From Cohnella silvisoli (lineage in GTDB: Bacteria; Bacillota; Bacilli; Paenibacillales; Paenibacillaceae): a stretch of 64,000 bases of DNA. Where the stretch lies: contig NZ_JAIOAP010000013.1 of the NCBI RefSeq assembly GCF_021190915.1, positions 124,001 to 188,000 of the forward strand. Direction: 5' to 3'. A program made the position numbers and the translations under genes. Under the pieces are notes generated by a model that worked only from the letters and a program-made list of their open reading frames with translations, ran no database searches and was not told the origin of the DNA. Shown piece by piece: positions 17,523 through 25,665 of this stretch. The stretch's first letter is position 1; every line of letters starts with the position of its first letter.

Positions 17523-18404
17523 ATGGATAATGTTCACGAGTCAATGGCTTCCGGTATAACAGGAACGACTTCTAAACCAGTCTCGGCTGCATCGGGACAA
17601 AAGAAAGCGACGAGAGGATGGCTAACCAAGCTTTCGCAGATTGTCCCGCCGCTCATGGCTTTCATCGTTCTGATCGGGGGATGGGAGCTTATCGTAACTT
17701 GGATCGGCACTCCCACCTATGTTCTTCCGAAGCCGTCGGATATTTATTTGGCTGCCTCGGATAACTTCAGCAGCCTTATGGCATCCGCATGGAAAACGGT
17801 TTGGGAATCCATTTACGGATTTGCGATTAGCGTTGTGCTTGGCGTAAGCGGGGCAATCTTCCTGGGCTTGTCCAAGACGATCGAGAAGAGCATTTATCCG
17901 TATGCCGTTATTCTTCAGACGATTCCGATCGTCGCCATCGCTCCGATCATCGTCATCTGGTTCGGAGCGGGCATGAACTCCATTGTTATCATCGCGTTTC
18001 TCATTGGATTTTTCCCGATGCTGTCGAATACGCTCATCGGCCTTAATTCAACGGAGCAGAACATGAAAAATCTGTTTACTCTCTATAACGCCTCGAGGCT
18101 CCAGACAATGTGGCGGCTTCGGATTCCGGCAGCGCTCCCCTTCATTGCGGCGGGGATGAAAATATCTTGTACTTTAGCGGTTATCGGAGCGATCGTAGGC
18201 GAATATGTCGCCGGCATCGGCGGAGGGGAAGGAGGTCTTGGCTACGCCATTACCGTAGCGGCAACCCGGCTGCAAACCCCGTACTTGTTCGCTTGCGGAT
18301 TATCGGCTTCCTTGCTCGGAGTGGCGTTTTTCCTGCTCATTAACGCCTTTTCGAAATGGCTGCTTAGTTCCTGGCACGAGTCCGAGATGAAAGTGGACAA
18401 TTGA
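17523..18404 (+). CDS. NitT/TauT-type ABC transporter permease
   Basis: 293 residues. A basic, soluble N-terminus (about 40 residues) is followed by about six membrane spans and the BPD_transp_1 core, with 'VLPKPSDIY' after the first span as in SsuC/TauC, and the coupling-helix region 'LFTLYNASRLQTMWRLRIPAALPFIAAG'. It forms the membrane channel with the preceding ATPase. The ribosome site AAGGAGG lies 8 nt upstream of the ATG. The stop overlaps a short upstream extension of the next frame, but the real start of the next gene is 45 bp downstream. Confidence 0.92.
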   Translation: MDNVHESMASGITGTTSKPVSAASGQKKATRGWLTKLSQIVPPLMAFIVLIGGWELIVTWIGTPTYVLPKPSDIYLAASDNFSSLMASAWKTVWESIYGFAISVVLGVSGAIFLGLSKTIEKSIYPYAVILQTIPIVAIAPIIVIWFGAGMNSIVIIAFLIGFFPMLSNTLIGLNSTEQNMKNLFTLYNASRLQTMWRLRIPAALPFIAAGMKISCTLAVIGAIVGEYVAGIGGGEGGLGYAITVAATRLQTPYLFACGLSASLLGVAFFLLINAFSKWLLSSWHESEMKVDN

Positions 18405-18448
18405 TCGGCAACAACCCAACCTACAGAGAGAAAGTGGAGGAAATTCAT

Positions 18449-19510
18449 ATGGCAAACGCAAAATCGAGAACGAAACTCGCCTTTATTCCTATTATCGCAT
18501 TGCTTCTGTTTATCGTAGGCTGTTCTTCGAATAACAACGACGCAGCTCCGACGGAGAGCGCAGCGGGATCGTCTGCATCTGCATCTGTACCCGCAGCTTC
18601 CGAACCGGCAACGAAAAAAGAGCTCATCCCGATCACGCAAGTGCTCAACTGGTTCGCCCAGCCCGAGCAAGGCGGCATGTTCGCGGCTAAAGCGAAGGGC
18701 TACTACGAGGAAGCTGGACTGGACATGACGATTGAGCAAGGAGGCCCGCAAGTTTCCCATATTCAAATCGTAGCTTCCGGCAAAGCGCAATTCGGCATGG
18801 CGCAAGGCGACGAGTTGGTCATGGCTCGCGCGCAAGGCATTCCGGTCGTTGCGTTGGCCGCGCAATTCCAGATCAATCCGACGGCCATCCTCTTCCATAA
18901 GGGAGACAACGTCAAGAGCTTCGCCGACTTAAACGGCCGGACCATTTATTTGGTGCCAGGCTCGATGTACTGGGAATATTTTAAGAAGAAATACAACCTC
19001 GGCAAAGTGAAGGAGCTTGCTTTCACGGGTAATTTCACGGGTTTTATCAATGACAAGCAGTCGATGACCCACGCTTACGTTACAGCCGAACCGATTACGA
19101 TGGCCGGTCTTGACGTGGAAACGGAATACATTCGGACTCATGATTTCGGTTATCAGCCGTATGCGAACGTTATTTTCACGACCGAAAAATATCTCAAGGA
19201 ACATCCGGATATCGTTAAAGCGTATGTAGAAGCGAGTGTCAAAGGCTGGCAGTACTACAAAACCAACTACGAAGAGATTAATCCGGTCATCAAGGAAATG
19301 AGCCCCGACCTGGAGCTTAAAGACATGAAGCTGCGCGCCGTGGCGTCCATGGATCTGATTTTCAAGGAAGAGGCCGCTACGAAGGGCTTCGGAACGATGT
19401 CCAAGGAACGTTGGGACACGCTCATGAACCAGCTGTACGATATCGGCATGATCAAGAAAAAGTTCGACGTCACGGAGTTGTTCGACACTTCGTTCCTGCC
19501 TAAAGCATAA
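18449..19510 (+). CDS. SsuA/THI5-like substrate-binding lipoprotein
   Basis: 353 residues from the ATG at 18449 (GGAGG at 18436-18440); the frame is open upstream but without ribosome site or signal sequence. The signal peptide ends in the lipobox 'IVGC', followed by a Ser/Ala/Pro-rich linker. The mature domain shows NMT1/THI5-type landmarks: 'VLNWFAQPEQGGMFAAKAKGYYEEAGLDMTI' (reported in parts: 'LNWFAQPEQGGMFAAK'), 'GKAQFGMAQGDELVMARAQG' and 'HAYVTAEPI'. Members bind nitrate, sulfonates, pyrimidine precursors or guanidine-type compounds. It completes the transporter encoded by the two genes upstream. Confidence 0.9.
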   Translation: MANAKSRTKLAFIPIIALLLFIVGCSSNNNDAAPTESAAGSSASASVPAASEPATKKELIPITQVLNWFAQPEQGGMFAAKAKGYYEEAGLDMTIEQGGPQVSHIQIVASGKAQFGMAQGDELVMARAQGIPVVALAAQFQINPTAILFHKGDNVKSFADLNGRTIYLVPGSMYWEYFKKKYNLGKVKELAFTGNFTGFINDKQSMTHAYVTAEPITMAGLDVETEYIRTHDFGYQPYANVIFTTEKYLKEHPDIVKAYVEASVKGWQYYKTNYEEINPVIKEMSPDLELKDMKLRAVASMDLIFKEEAATKGFGTMSKERWDTLMNQLYDIGMIKKKFDVTELFDTSFLPKA

Positions 19511-19538
19511 GCGGCAAATCGCGTGGAGGGAATTAGAC

Positions 19539-20699
19539 ATGAAGACATGGCTATGCAATGCGAGTATCGATTCACGGCAGTACCACATCGGAATGGAGGA
19601 GGGGCGGATCGTTTCCGTCCTTCCTTCTTCCGTTTCGATTCCGGCGGGAGACTCTCGGGAGGATGCGCAAGGAATGCTGCTGCTTCCTACGTTCGCCGAT
19701 TATCACACGCATCTGGACAAGAGCTTCGTCGGTGAGGGTTGGGTTTCAAGGCCGAAGCTGAACCACATTATGGAGATGCTGCAGGTAGAGAAGGAGTTGC
19801 AAGCCGGGCTGCGTACATCGGTGCTCGAACGAGCGGGGAAAACGCTCGAAGCGATCGTGCAAGGCGGGACTTCGCGGCTGCGGGTTCATGTCGACGTGGA
19901 TCCGACGGTCGGATTAAAGCATCTTGAGGCTGTTGTTGAGCTAAAGGAACGATATAGCAACAAGATCCACTTGGAAATCGTCGCTTTTCCGCAGCAAGGG
20001 TTGATGAAGTTGGACTCTGTCCGCTGGATGAAAGAGGCTCTGCGTAACGGAGCTGAAATGGTTGGCGGGGTAGATCCGGCAGGTATCGACGGGGATATGG
20101 AGGCTAGTCTGAACGCCGTATTCGAATTGAGCGCGGAGTTCGATGCTGCGATCGATCTTCATTTGCACGATCCCGATCAGATTGGCAAAGCTACGATCTT
20201 GAAGATGATTGAGCTAACAGAACAAGCGGGTTTGGGGGGCAGAGTCGCCATTAGCCATGCTTACTGCCTTGGGGAACTGAGCCGGGGTGAAGTAGAGGAA
20301 ATCGCTGGCGGGCTAGTCGCGATGGATATACCGATAATCTCGAGCGTGCCGATCGATACTCCGATGCCGCCGATTGCGCGATTGACGGAGCTCGGCGTGA
20401 AGGTTCATCTGGGAACCGATCACCCGAATGCCGACTCGTGGACGCCTTTCGGCAGTTGCGACATGCTCGAAAAGGCTAGGAGGCTGGCGGAGAAGTACAT
20501 GTGGTTCGATGATCATAGCATGCGCGAGGCATACTCCTATATCGGCAACCCTCCGCTCCTTCCCATAATCGGAAGCCCGGCTAATTTCATGCTCGTTCAA
20601 GCGACGAACGCCGCCCATGCTCTGGCTTCGTTGCCTGTTAGAGAAAAGGTATATTACCAGGGGGTCCTGATTGCAGGAAGGATGCAGAAAGAAGCATGA
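19539..20699 (+). CDS. Amidohydrolase of the cytosine deaminase-like group
   Basis: 386 residues, cytoplasmic TIM-barrel metal hydrolase. The metal site is visible: His56 and His58 in 'YHTHLDKSF', a His in 'DLHLHDPDQ', a His in 'ISHAYCLG' and the Asp of 'LGTDHPNADSW', followed by 'TPFGSCDMLEKA', which resembles the CodA 'W.PLG...ML' segment. CodA-like enzymes remove amino groups from cyclic amidines or open ring amides. It is last in the riboswitch operon, so the imported compound is probably its substrate or a precursor; a guanidine, hydantoin or iminohydantoin ring would fit. It is not a guanidine carboxylase. The ribosome site is GGAGGG 9 nt before the ATG. Confidence 0.83.
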   Translation: MKTWLCNASIDSRQYHIGMEEGRIVSVLPSSVSIPAGDSREDAQGMLLLPTFADYHTHLDKSFVGEGWVSRPKLNHIMEMLQVEKELQAGLRTSVLERAGKTLEAIVQGGTSRLRVHVDVDPTVGLKHLEAVVELKERYSNKIHLEIVAFPQQGLMKLDSVRWMKEALRNGAEMVGGVDPAGIDGDMEASLNAVFELSAEFDAAIDLHLHDPDQIGKATILKMIELTEQAGLGGRVAISHAYCLGELSRGEVEEIAGGLVAMDIPIISSVPIDTPMPPIARLTELGVKVHLGTDHPNADSWTPFGSCDMLEKARRLAEKYMWFDDHSMREAYSYIGNPPLLPIIGSPANFMLVQATNAAHALASLPVREKVYYQGVLIAGRMQKEA

Positions 20700-20758
20700 A
20701 GCATGAAGTAAGAAGCATGAAGCATGAAGCATGAAGCATGAAGTAAGAAGCATGAAGC
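20691..20758. repeat. Heptanucleotide tandem repeat (GAAGCAT)n
   Basis: Nine consecutive 7-mers plus GAAGC: seven GAAGCAT and two GAAGTAA, in the order CAT, CAT, TAA, CAT, CAT, CAT, CAT, TAA, CAT. The TGA of the amidohydrolase gene lies inside the first units and the array ends 2 bp before the stop of the convergent isomerase gene. The 4-unit periodic placement of the TAA variant suggests duplication of larger blocks. Confidence 0.9.
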
Positions 20759-20760
20759 TA

Positions 20761-21738
20761 TTACGTCAGCAAAAGATTGCGTAAATAAGCAGTAATCGTC
20801 GGGGATTTCCCTTCGCGAATGAGATTGTCAAAGTCCGCAGACGGAATGCGATCGACCATACGAGTGAAGGCCTCCATAGCGTTGACCCCTTCTCTGACCG
20901 CTTCCAGACTGTCTTCCCGATAAGGGTATTGATCAATGGACAGCCATCCTTGATAGCCCGTTCGCTTAAGCCAATAGAAAAACTCGAGGGTTTCTATCGT
21001 ATGAACGCTGCCTACAATCATATCGTCGTCCCAATGCCTGAAGTTATCATTCATATGCACATGGAAAAGCTTATCCCCGTACCGTTTAAGCAGAGCAACG
21101 GATTCCGCGGGCGTTTCATACGCGTTTAGGGCATGACCGAAATCTATCGTAACTCCGATATTGTTAGTACCTATTTCTTTGGCGATCAATAGAGAGACCG
21201 CGGCGGAGCTTAAATAGCTATGCGTGCGCGGTTCTTTGATTTTATATTCCAAGCTGATTTGCATATCCGGACGATATTCGCATACTTCCTTGATTCCTTC
21301 GGCGAACCAGTCGCGTTCCTGGATATAGTCTGCTTGAAAGAGATAGTCGTATCCATCTTGACCAGGCCAAAGGCTGATCAAATTGCCTTCCAGCTCGGCT
21401 GCAGCATCGATCATTTCTTTCGTATGGGCTATTGCTTCGGCGCGAATGGCGGGATCTTTGGCGGCGAAGCTTCCGTACTTCCACTTCATTTGCCCGAAGT
21501 GATCGGGAATGATGGATACGAGCTGAAGCTGGTGCTCATCGAGATGGTTCTTGATTTCCTTAACATTGTTCTCGGTAATGTGCCAGTTCCCGATTAATTC
21601 AACGCCGGATATTTGCGGGATTTGCACCACGCGCGCGAATAGCTCCGATACCGAGAATGGGTGACTGTACCCTGATGTTAAGAAGCGATCTGCGCAGGAA
21701 CCGACATTGGATAAAATAGCGGAATATTTATGGCTCAT
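20761..21738 (-). CDS. Sugar phosphate isomerase/epimerase (xylose isomerase-like TIM barrel)
   Basis: 325 residues, start ATG at 21738 behind GGGAGG. The AP_endonuc_2/xylose isomerase-like fold is shown by 'ISGVELIGNWH', 'EGNLISLWPGQDGYDY', 'ISLEYKIKEPRTHSYLSS', 'NIGVTIDFGHALNAYETPAES', 'LFHVHMNDNFRHWDDDM' and 'WLSIDQYPYRED'. The carboxylates and His in these motifs (Glu, Asp, His, Asp) are the expected divalent metal ligands. Relatives act on sugars such as rhamnose, tagatose or inositol intermediates; the substrate is not evident. An AraC regulator gene on the same strand upstream is the likely controller. Convergent with the amidohydrolase. Confidence 0.82.
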   Translation of the reverse strand: MSHKYSAILSNVGSCADRFLTSGYSHPFSVSELFARVVQIPQISGVELIGNWHITENNVKEIKNHLDEHQLQLVSIIPDHFGQMKWKYGSFAAKDPAIRAEAIAHTKEMIDAAAELEGNLISLWPGQDGYDYLFQADYIQERDWFAEGIKEVCEYRPDMQISLEYKIKEPRTHSYLSSAAVSLLIAKEIGTNNIGVTIDFGHALNAYETPAESVALLKRYGDKLFHVHMNDNFRHWDDDMIVGSVHTIETLEFFYWLKRTGYQGWLSIDQYPYREDSLEAVREGVNAMEAFTRMVDRIPSADFDNLIREGKSPTITAYLRNLLLT

Positions 21739-21915
21739 AGGAATGCCTCCCTGGGAAAAAGAATCATCTTATGAGCTAAATGTTAAAGCAAATCAAGCGC
21801 CCGGTCTTTACACGATATATTCAGGTTCGGTTAAGCGACATGTTGTTCCTACGCTATATTTTCTATTTTCAGAAAAGGATTTTGCACAATATTGATTCTC
21901 GTCAAGCAGATAGCG

Positions 21916-22770
21916 CTAGGAGGGGGAATGATCCGCTTGCAGCAGAAGCTTGCTTCTCCATTGGGAGGGGCTTGTTCCGTATTGGTTTTTGAAGTGTCTG
22001 CTGAAATAATGAATGCTTGTAAATCCCGTAAGCGCCGATATCTCTTGAATAGAATGGCTCGTATTAAGGAGGTAGCTTTCGGCTGCTCTCAAGCGAAGCT
22101 GATCCAAATATTGAAAAGGCGTCATGCCTTGCTGCTCTTTGAAAATCCTTATAAGATGAGACCCGCTTACGTGGAATAGACGGGAAAGTGATTGCAACGT
22201 GACCCTTTCCCGGTAATGGGTTTCCAGATATCTCATTAGAGATTCGATGAGTGTGGTGTTATATATTTCATCCGATTCCTTGTCGGCAGCATCGACGACT
22301 GTTTCATCCAGGATGTGCTGTATCATTAGAAAAATCTTGTTGATGTCCAAGAGGGCAGCCTGCTTGAGCGTGGTTGAAGGAGAGGCTTGAATTAACCGCA
22401 TTAGCTGTCCGAGCAATTCAAGGGAGCGAAATAATAGCTGGAAATCCGCTGATGACGTGTCTATGTTTCCTTGCATGGAATTCCACTGTACAAGTTGGGG
22501 CAGCGGAAGGAAAGATTCTTCATCAGCCATTTCTAGTTCCCAATAAAGGTATTGCAACTGTTCAGATTTCCCGACAAGCAGATGCGGAGTGTTCTGGGCA
22601 AACAGAAACAAGCAAGGACCTTCGGAGGCATAGGTTTCACCCAGCCATTCCAGCACGAATCGCCCTTGGGAGATAAATAAAACTTCATGATAAGGGTGGG
22701 TGCCGCCGCTTTCCGGAGACATCGGCATATCGACGTTATGCGGGAAGTATCCGAATTTACGAATGCGCAT
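21916..22770 (-). CDS. AraC-family transcriptional regulator
   Basis: 284 residues from the ATG at 22770; an ATG two codons upstream touches the GAGGTGAG ribosome site and is unlikely. The N-terminal part is a cupin-like sensor ('HPYHEVLFISQGRFVLEWLGETY', given in part: 'HPYHEVLFISQGRF'), the C-terminal 100 residues are two helix-turn-helix units ('VTLQSLSRLFHVSGSHLIRIFKE' in part: 'LSRLFHVSGSHLIRIF'; 'IQEISALTGFTSIHYFSRHF'). Proteins of this build bind a sugar or sugar acid and control neighbouring catabolic genes. The isomerase gene lies 178 bp downstream on the same strand. Confidence 0.88.
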   Translation of the reverse strand: MRIRKFGYFPHNVDMPMSPESGGTHPYHEVLFISQGRFVLEWLGETYASEGPCLFLFAQNTPHLLVGKSEQLQYLYWELEMADEESFLPLPQLVQWNSMQGNIDTSSADFQLLFRSLELLGQLMRLIQASPSTTLKQAALLDINKIFLMIQHILDETVVDAADKESDEIYNTTLIESLMRYLETHYRERVTLQSLSRLFHVSGSHLIRIFKEQQGMTPFQYLDQLRLRAAESYLLNTSHSIQEISALTGFTSIHYFSRHFKNQYGTSPSQWRSKLLLQADHSPS

Positions 22771-22933
22771 GATCATCTCACCTCAAGCTAGCATTGATTT
22801 ACCGTTACCATATCGTATCCGTACAAGCTTGTAAATTGCTCCGCGAAATCGAAAAAAGGGAATAGGGCTCTTTTTCCCGGGGGTGCGAGTATGGTTTAAT
22901 GGAGGTGTACATACTTGCGAAGGGAGAATGAGC

Positions 22934-24004
22934 ATGACGCAACGATTACGAATCGCGATGCAGCTTACGCTTGCAGCCGTGCTCGTAGGTTTAACCGCTT
23001 GCAGCGGCGGAGCCAAAGAAACGGTGACGCGGCCAGTCGAGACGATCGTCCCCACGGCCAGCGCCTCCGAGTCTCCTAGCGAAACCATGACGCCAACCGC
23101 GGATTTTATTGCTCCGCTGACAGGGCTTCCGGTGGACAAAGAAGTAACGAACAGGCCATTCTCGGTTATGATTAATAATCTGGCCCCCGCCCGTCCTCAA
23201 TCGGGATTAACGCAAGCGGATACCGTATGGGAGCTGTTGGCGGAAGGCGGCATTACTCGGTTGGTGGCGATATTTCAAAGCAAGGAATTCACCGATCCGA
23301 TCGGACCGATTCGCAGCATTCGCCCTTATTTCATTCAGGTAGGCGAATTTTACAGCGGTGTTCTTGTACATGTAGGCGCAAGCAACGATGCATTCGCCGT
23401 CCTGCAGCAACAACACAAGGAAGATTTGGACGAGATAACGAACGCGGGCGCCTATTTCTACCGGGACAAGTCCCGTAAAGCGCCGCACAATGTATACTCC
23501 ACGTTGGAGAAACTTCGTGCCGGAGCCGTGAAACGCAAGTACAAGGATACGGCAACGATGCCCGTCCTCACCTTCAGCAAAACGCCGCCCGAGCTGGCAA
23601 CCGCCTCACCCGCGACGCAAATTGAGATTAAATTCATGTTGTCGGACTATAAGGTGTCGTACACCTACGACAGCACCAAAGCGGTCTACTCCCGTTTCAT
23701 TAACGGCAAACCGCACATAGACAAAAACAATGACGAGCAGCTAACGGCGACCAATTTGGTTGTTCTATCGGCCAAGACGGATATTAAGGACAGCGTTGGA
23801 CGATTAGTCGTTGATTTGGACAGCGGCGGCGATGCGGTTCTGTTCCAGAACGGCAAAGCGATTGCCTGCAATTGGGAGCGCAAGAACGGGGACATCATCC
23901 GCCTGATGAAAGACGGACAAGAATTGCCTTTCCTGCCGGGCGTCACCTATTACCATGTCGTGCCGAACTCGACAGCTTTAGATAAACACGTGACTTACCA
24001 ATAG
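22934..24004 (+). CDS. yerB: YerB-like lipoprotein (DUF3048)
   Basis: 356 residues from the ATG at 22934 (AAGGGAGA upstream). The signal peptide ends at 'LVGLTAC', so it is a lipoprotein facing outward. The mature part matches YerB: 'APLTGLPVDKEVTNRPFSVM', 'NNLAPARPQSGL', 'DTVWELLAEGGITRLVAIFQ', 'PIGPIRSIRPYF', 'YRDKSRKAPHNVYST' and the C-terminal 'GVTYYHVVPNS'. The DUF3048 fold is of unknown biochemical role. In B. subtilis yerB lies next to yerC and pcrB; here yerC is about 9 kb away and that linkage is lost. Terminator at 24020. Confidence 0.88.
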   Translation: MTQRLRIAMQLTLAAVLVGLTACSGGAKETVTRPVETIVPTASASESPSETMTPTADFIAPLTGLPVDKEVTNRPFSVMINNLAPARPQSGLTQADTVWELLAEGGITRLVAIFQSKEFTDPIGPIRSIRPYFIQVGEFYSGVLVHVGASNDAFAVLQQQHKEDLDEITNAGAYFYRDKSRKAPHNVYSTLEKLRAGAVKRKYKDTATMPVLTFSKTPPELATASPATQIEIKFMLSDYKVSYTYDSTKAVYSRFINGKPHIDKNNDEQLTATNLVVLSAKTDIKDSVGRLVVDLDSGGDAVLFQNGKAIACNWERKNGDIIRLMKDGQELPFLPGVTYYHVVPNSTALDKHVTYQ

Positions 24005-24019
24005 TTCTACATCTATCAA

Positions 24020-24068
24020 AAATGGGATGCTCCGAAGCCATCTTCTTGGTTTTGGGGCATCCTATTTG
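24020..24068 (+). terminator. Terminator after yerB
   Basis: AAATGGGATGCTCC pairs with GGGGCATCCTATTT (wobbles tolerated), with a large loop containing CCA/TGG; ends TTTG. The T-tract is weak. Confidence 0.55.
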
Positions 24069-24107
24069 TACTGGAAGAATAAAGCAGAGCTTCTATGTAA
24101 AACATAA

Positions 24108-24135
24108 ACCCACTTATCTCCATCGAGAAGTGGGT
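24108..24135 (+). promoter_or_regulatory. Hairpin over the gerKA ribosome site
   Basis: ACCCACTT (24108-24115) and AAGTGGGT (24128-24135) form a perfect 8-bp stem with a 12-nt loop. The 3' arm contains the GTGGGTGG that serves as ribosome site for the ATG at 24143, so initiation may be reduced until the stem opens. Confidence 0.5.
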
Positions 24136-24142
24136 GGCTTCC

Positions 24143-25645
24143 ATGAATCATGTACAGGATACCGCCGACGAGGCGCTCAGTTATCAACTAAAGGATAATT
24201 TGCATCGGATTAAACAAGATAGCGGAAATAGTTCGGATATTAAATGCAGGGAAGTACATATCGAGATTTCCGGTGCGGCTTCCGTTAAAGGGATTGTTGC
24301 CTATACCGATGGTTTGTCGGATTCACAAGCACTATTGAACTCCTTGATGAACGGACCTTTCTTGTTCGAGGCAGATTCCGGTCATTCTTCTAGCTTGCTT
24401 ATTTATCTGAAAGATCATGTCATTACAGAGTCGGGTGTTACCGAGATCGAATCAATTACAACGTTATTCGATCATTTGTTGTCCGGCGACAGTATTCTAC
24501 TGCTGGAAGGATCGAATTCAGCACTTGCCATCGGAACTAAAAATTTGAAGGCTAGGCAGGTCGAAGAACCGAATGTCCAAGCCGTTGTTCGCGGTCCAAG
24601 GGAAGGATTTACGGAGGTGCTTAGCTGGAATACTGCGATGGTAAGAAGGAAAATCAAAGATCGCCGTTTATGGATTGAGAAGAAAACGATAGGCACAGTG
24701 ACCAAAACCGAGGTAGCCATCGCCTATATAGACGGAATCGTAGCAAAGGAAATATTGGCTGAGGTACGCCAAAGGCTGGAACTCATCGAAATCGATGGCG
24801 TTTTGGAAAGCAATTACATTGAAGAACATATCCAGGAAAAACGTTTTGCGCTATTTCCGACCGTATTTAACTCGGAAAGGCCGGATGTGGTCGCAGCGCA
24901 GCTATTGGAAGGAAGAATAGCCATAATGGTCGATGGTACACCGTTCGTGCTTATCGTTCCTGCTGTGTTTACGCAATTTTTCCAATCCAGCGAAGACTAT
25001 TATCAAGCCTCCGTTTTCTCAAGTCTGATTCGTTTATTGAGAATTTTGGCATTCATATTGGCGTTGGTGACTCCTTCTTTCTATATCGCGGTCACAACGT
25101 TTCATCAGGAATTGTTGCCCACAACCTTGCTGTACAATTTAGCGAGTCAACGAGAGGGAGTTCCTTTTCCTGCTTTTGTAGAAGCGTTAATGATGGAGGT
25201 CACATTTGAAATACTGCGGGAAGCGAGTGTTCGGATGCCGAGAACGATCGGCCAATCCATATCCATAGTAGGTACGCTGGTTATTGGACAGGCCGCCGTT
25301 GAAGCGGGATTAGTAACGGCAGCCATGGTTATTGTCGTATCGATTACCGCGATTGCCAATTTCGTCATGCCGGCATTCAATTTGGGCATAACGGTTCGGA
25401 TAATCCGCTTTCTCCTCATGGCATTAGCGGCTTCTTTCGGTCTATTTGGTTTATTCTTAGGCCTTATTGTCATCGTTGTGCGGTTGTGCAGCCTTCATTC
25501 TTTCGGTGTACCTTATATGTCCCCGTTGGCGCCGTTTCGTATATCGGATCAGAAAGACACCCTTTTCCGGTTGCCCCTACCGATGATGAAAAAACGTCCG
25601 GTTACTATCCCGAAGGAAAACAATATACGCCAGAGAGATCGGTAA
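24143..25645 (+). CDS. gerKA: Spore germination receptor subunit A (GerKA/GerAA family)
   Basis: 500 residues from the ATG at 24143. The long N-terminal soluble region (about 1-285) is the two-subdomain GerA N-domain ('LLSGDSILLLEG', 'VVRGPREGFTEVLSWNTAMVRRKI' in part: 'RGPREGFTEVLSWNTAMVRR'); the C-terminal half has about five to six membrane spans including 'SLIRLLRILAFILALVTPSF', 'RTIGQSISIVGTLVIGQAAV' and 'MPAFNLGITVRIIRF'. With subunits B and C it forms the nutrient germinant receptor of the spore inner membrane. It is first of a four-gene operon whose expression is expected in the forespore; no clear sigma-G promoter could be picked. Confidence 0.93.
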   Translation: MNHVQDTADEALSYQLKDNLHRIKQDSGNSSDIKCREVHIEISGAASVKGIVAYTDGLSDSQALLNSLMNGPFLFEADSGHSSSLLIYLKDHVITESGVTEIESITTLFDHLLSGDSILLLEGSNSALAIGTKNLKARQVEEPNVQAVVRGPREGFTEVLSWNTAMVRRKIKDRRLWIEKKTIGTVTKTEVAIAYIDGIVAKEILAEVRQRLELIEIDGVLESNYIEEHIQEKRFALFPTVFNSERPDVVAAQLLEGRIAIMVDGTPFVLIVPAVFTQFFQSSEDYYQASVFSSLIRLLRILAFILALVTPSFYIAVTTFHQELLPTTLLYNLASQREGVPFPAFVEALMMEVTFEILREASVRMPRTIGQSISIVGTLVIGQAAVEAGLVTAAMVIVVSITAIANFVMPAFNLGITVRIIRFLLMALAASFGLFGLFLGLIVIVVRLCSLHSFGVPYMSPLAPFRISDQKDTLFRLPLPMMKKRPVTIPKENNIRQRDR

Positions 25646-25665
25646 TGTGGAAAGGCGGGCAGTGT

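Noticed and set aside
20313-20753. Minus-strand ORF starting with 'MLLTSCFMLHASCF'
   Set aside because: Its start is the translated heptanucleotide repeat and the rest is antisense to the amidohydrolase.
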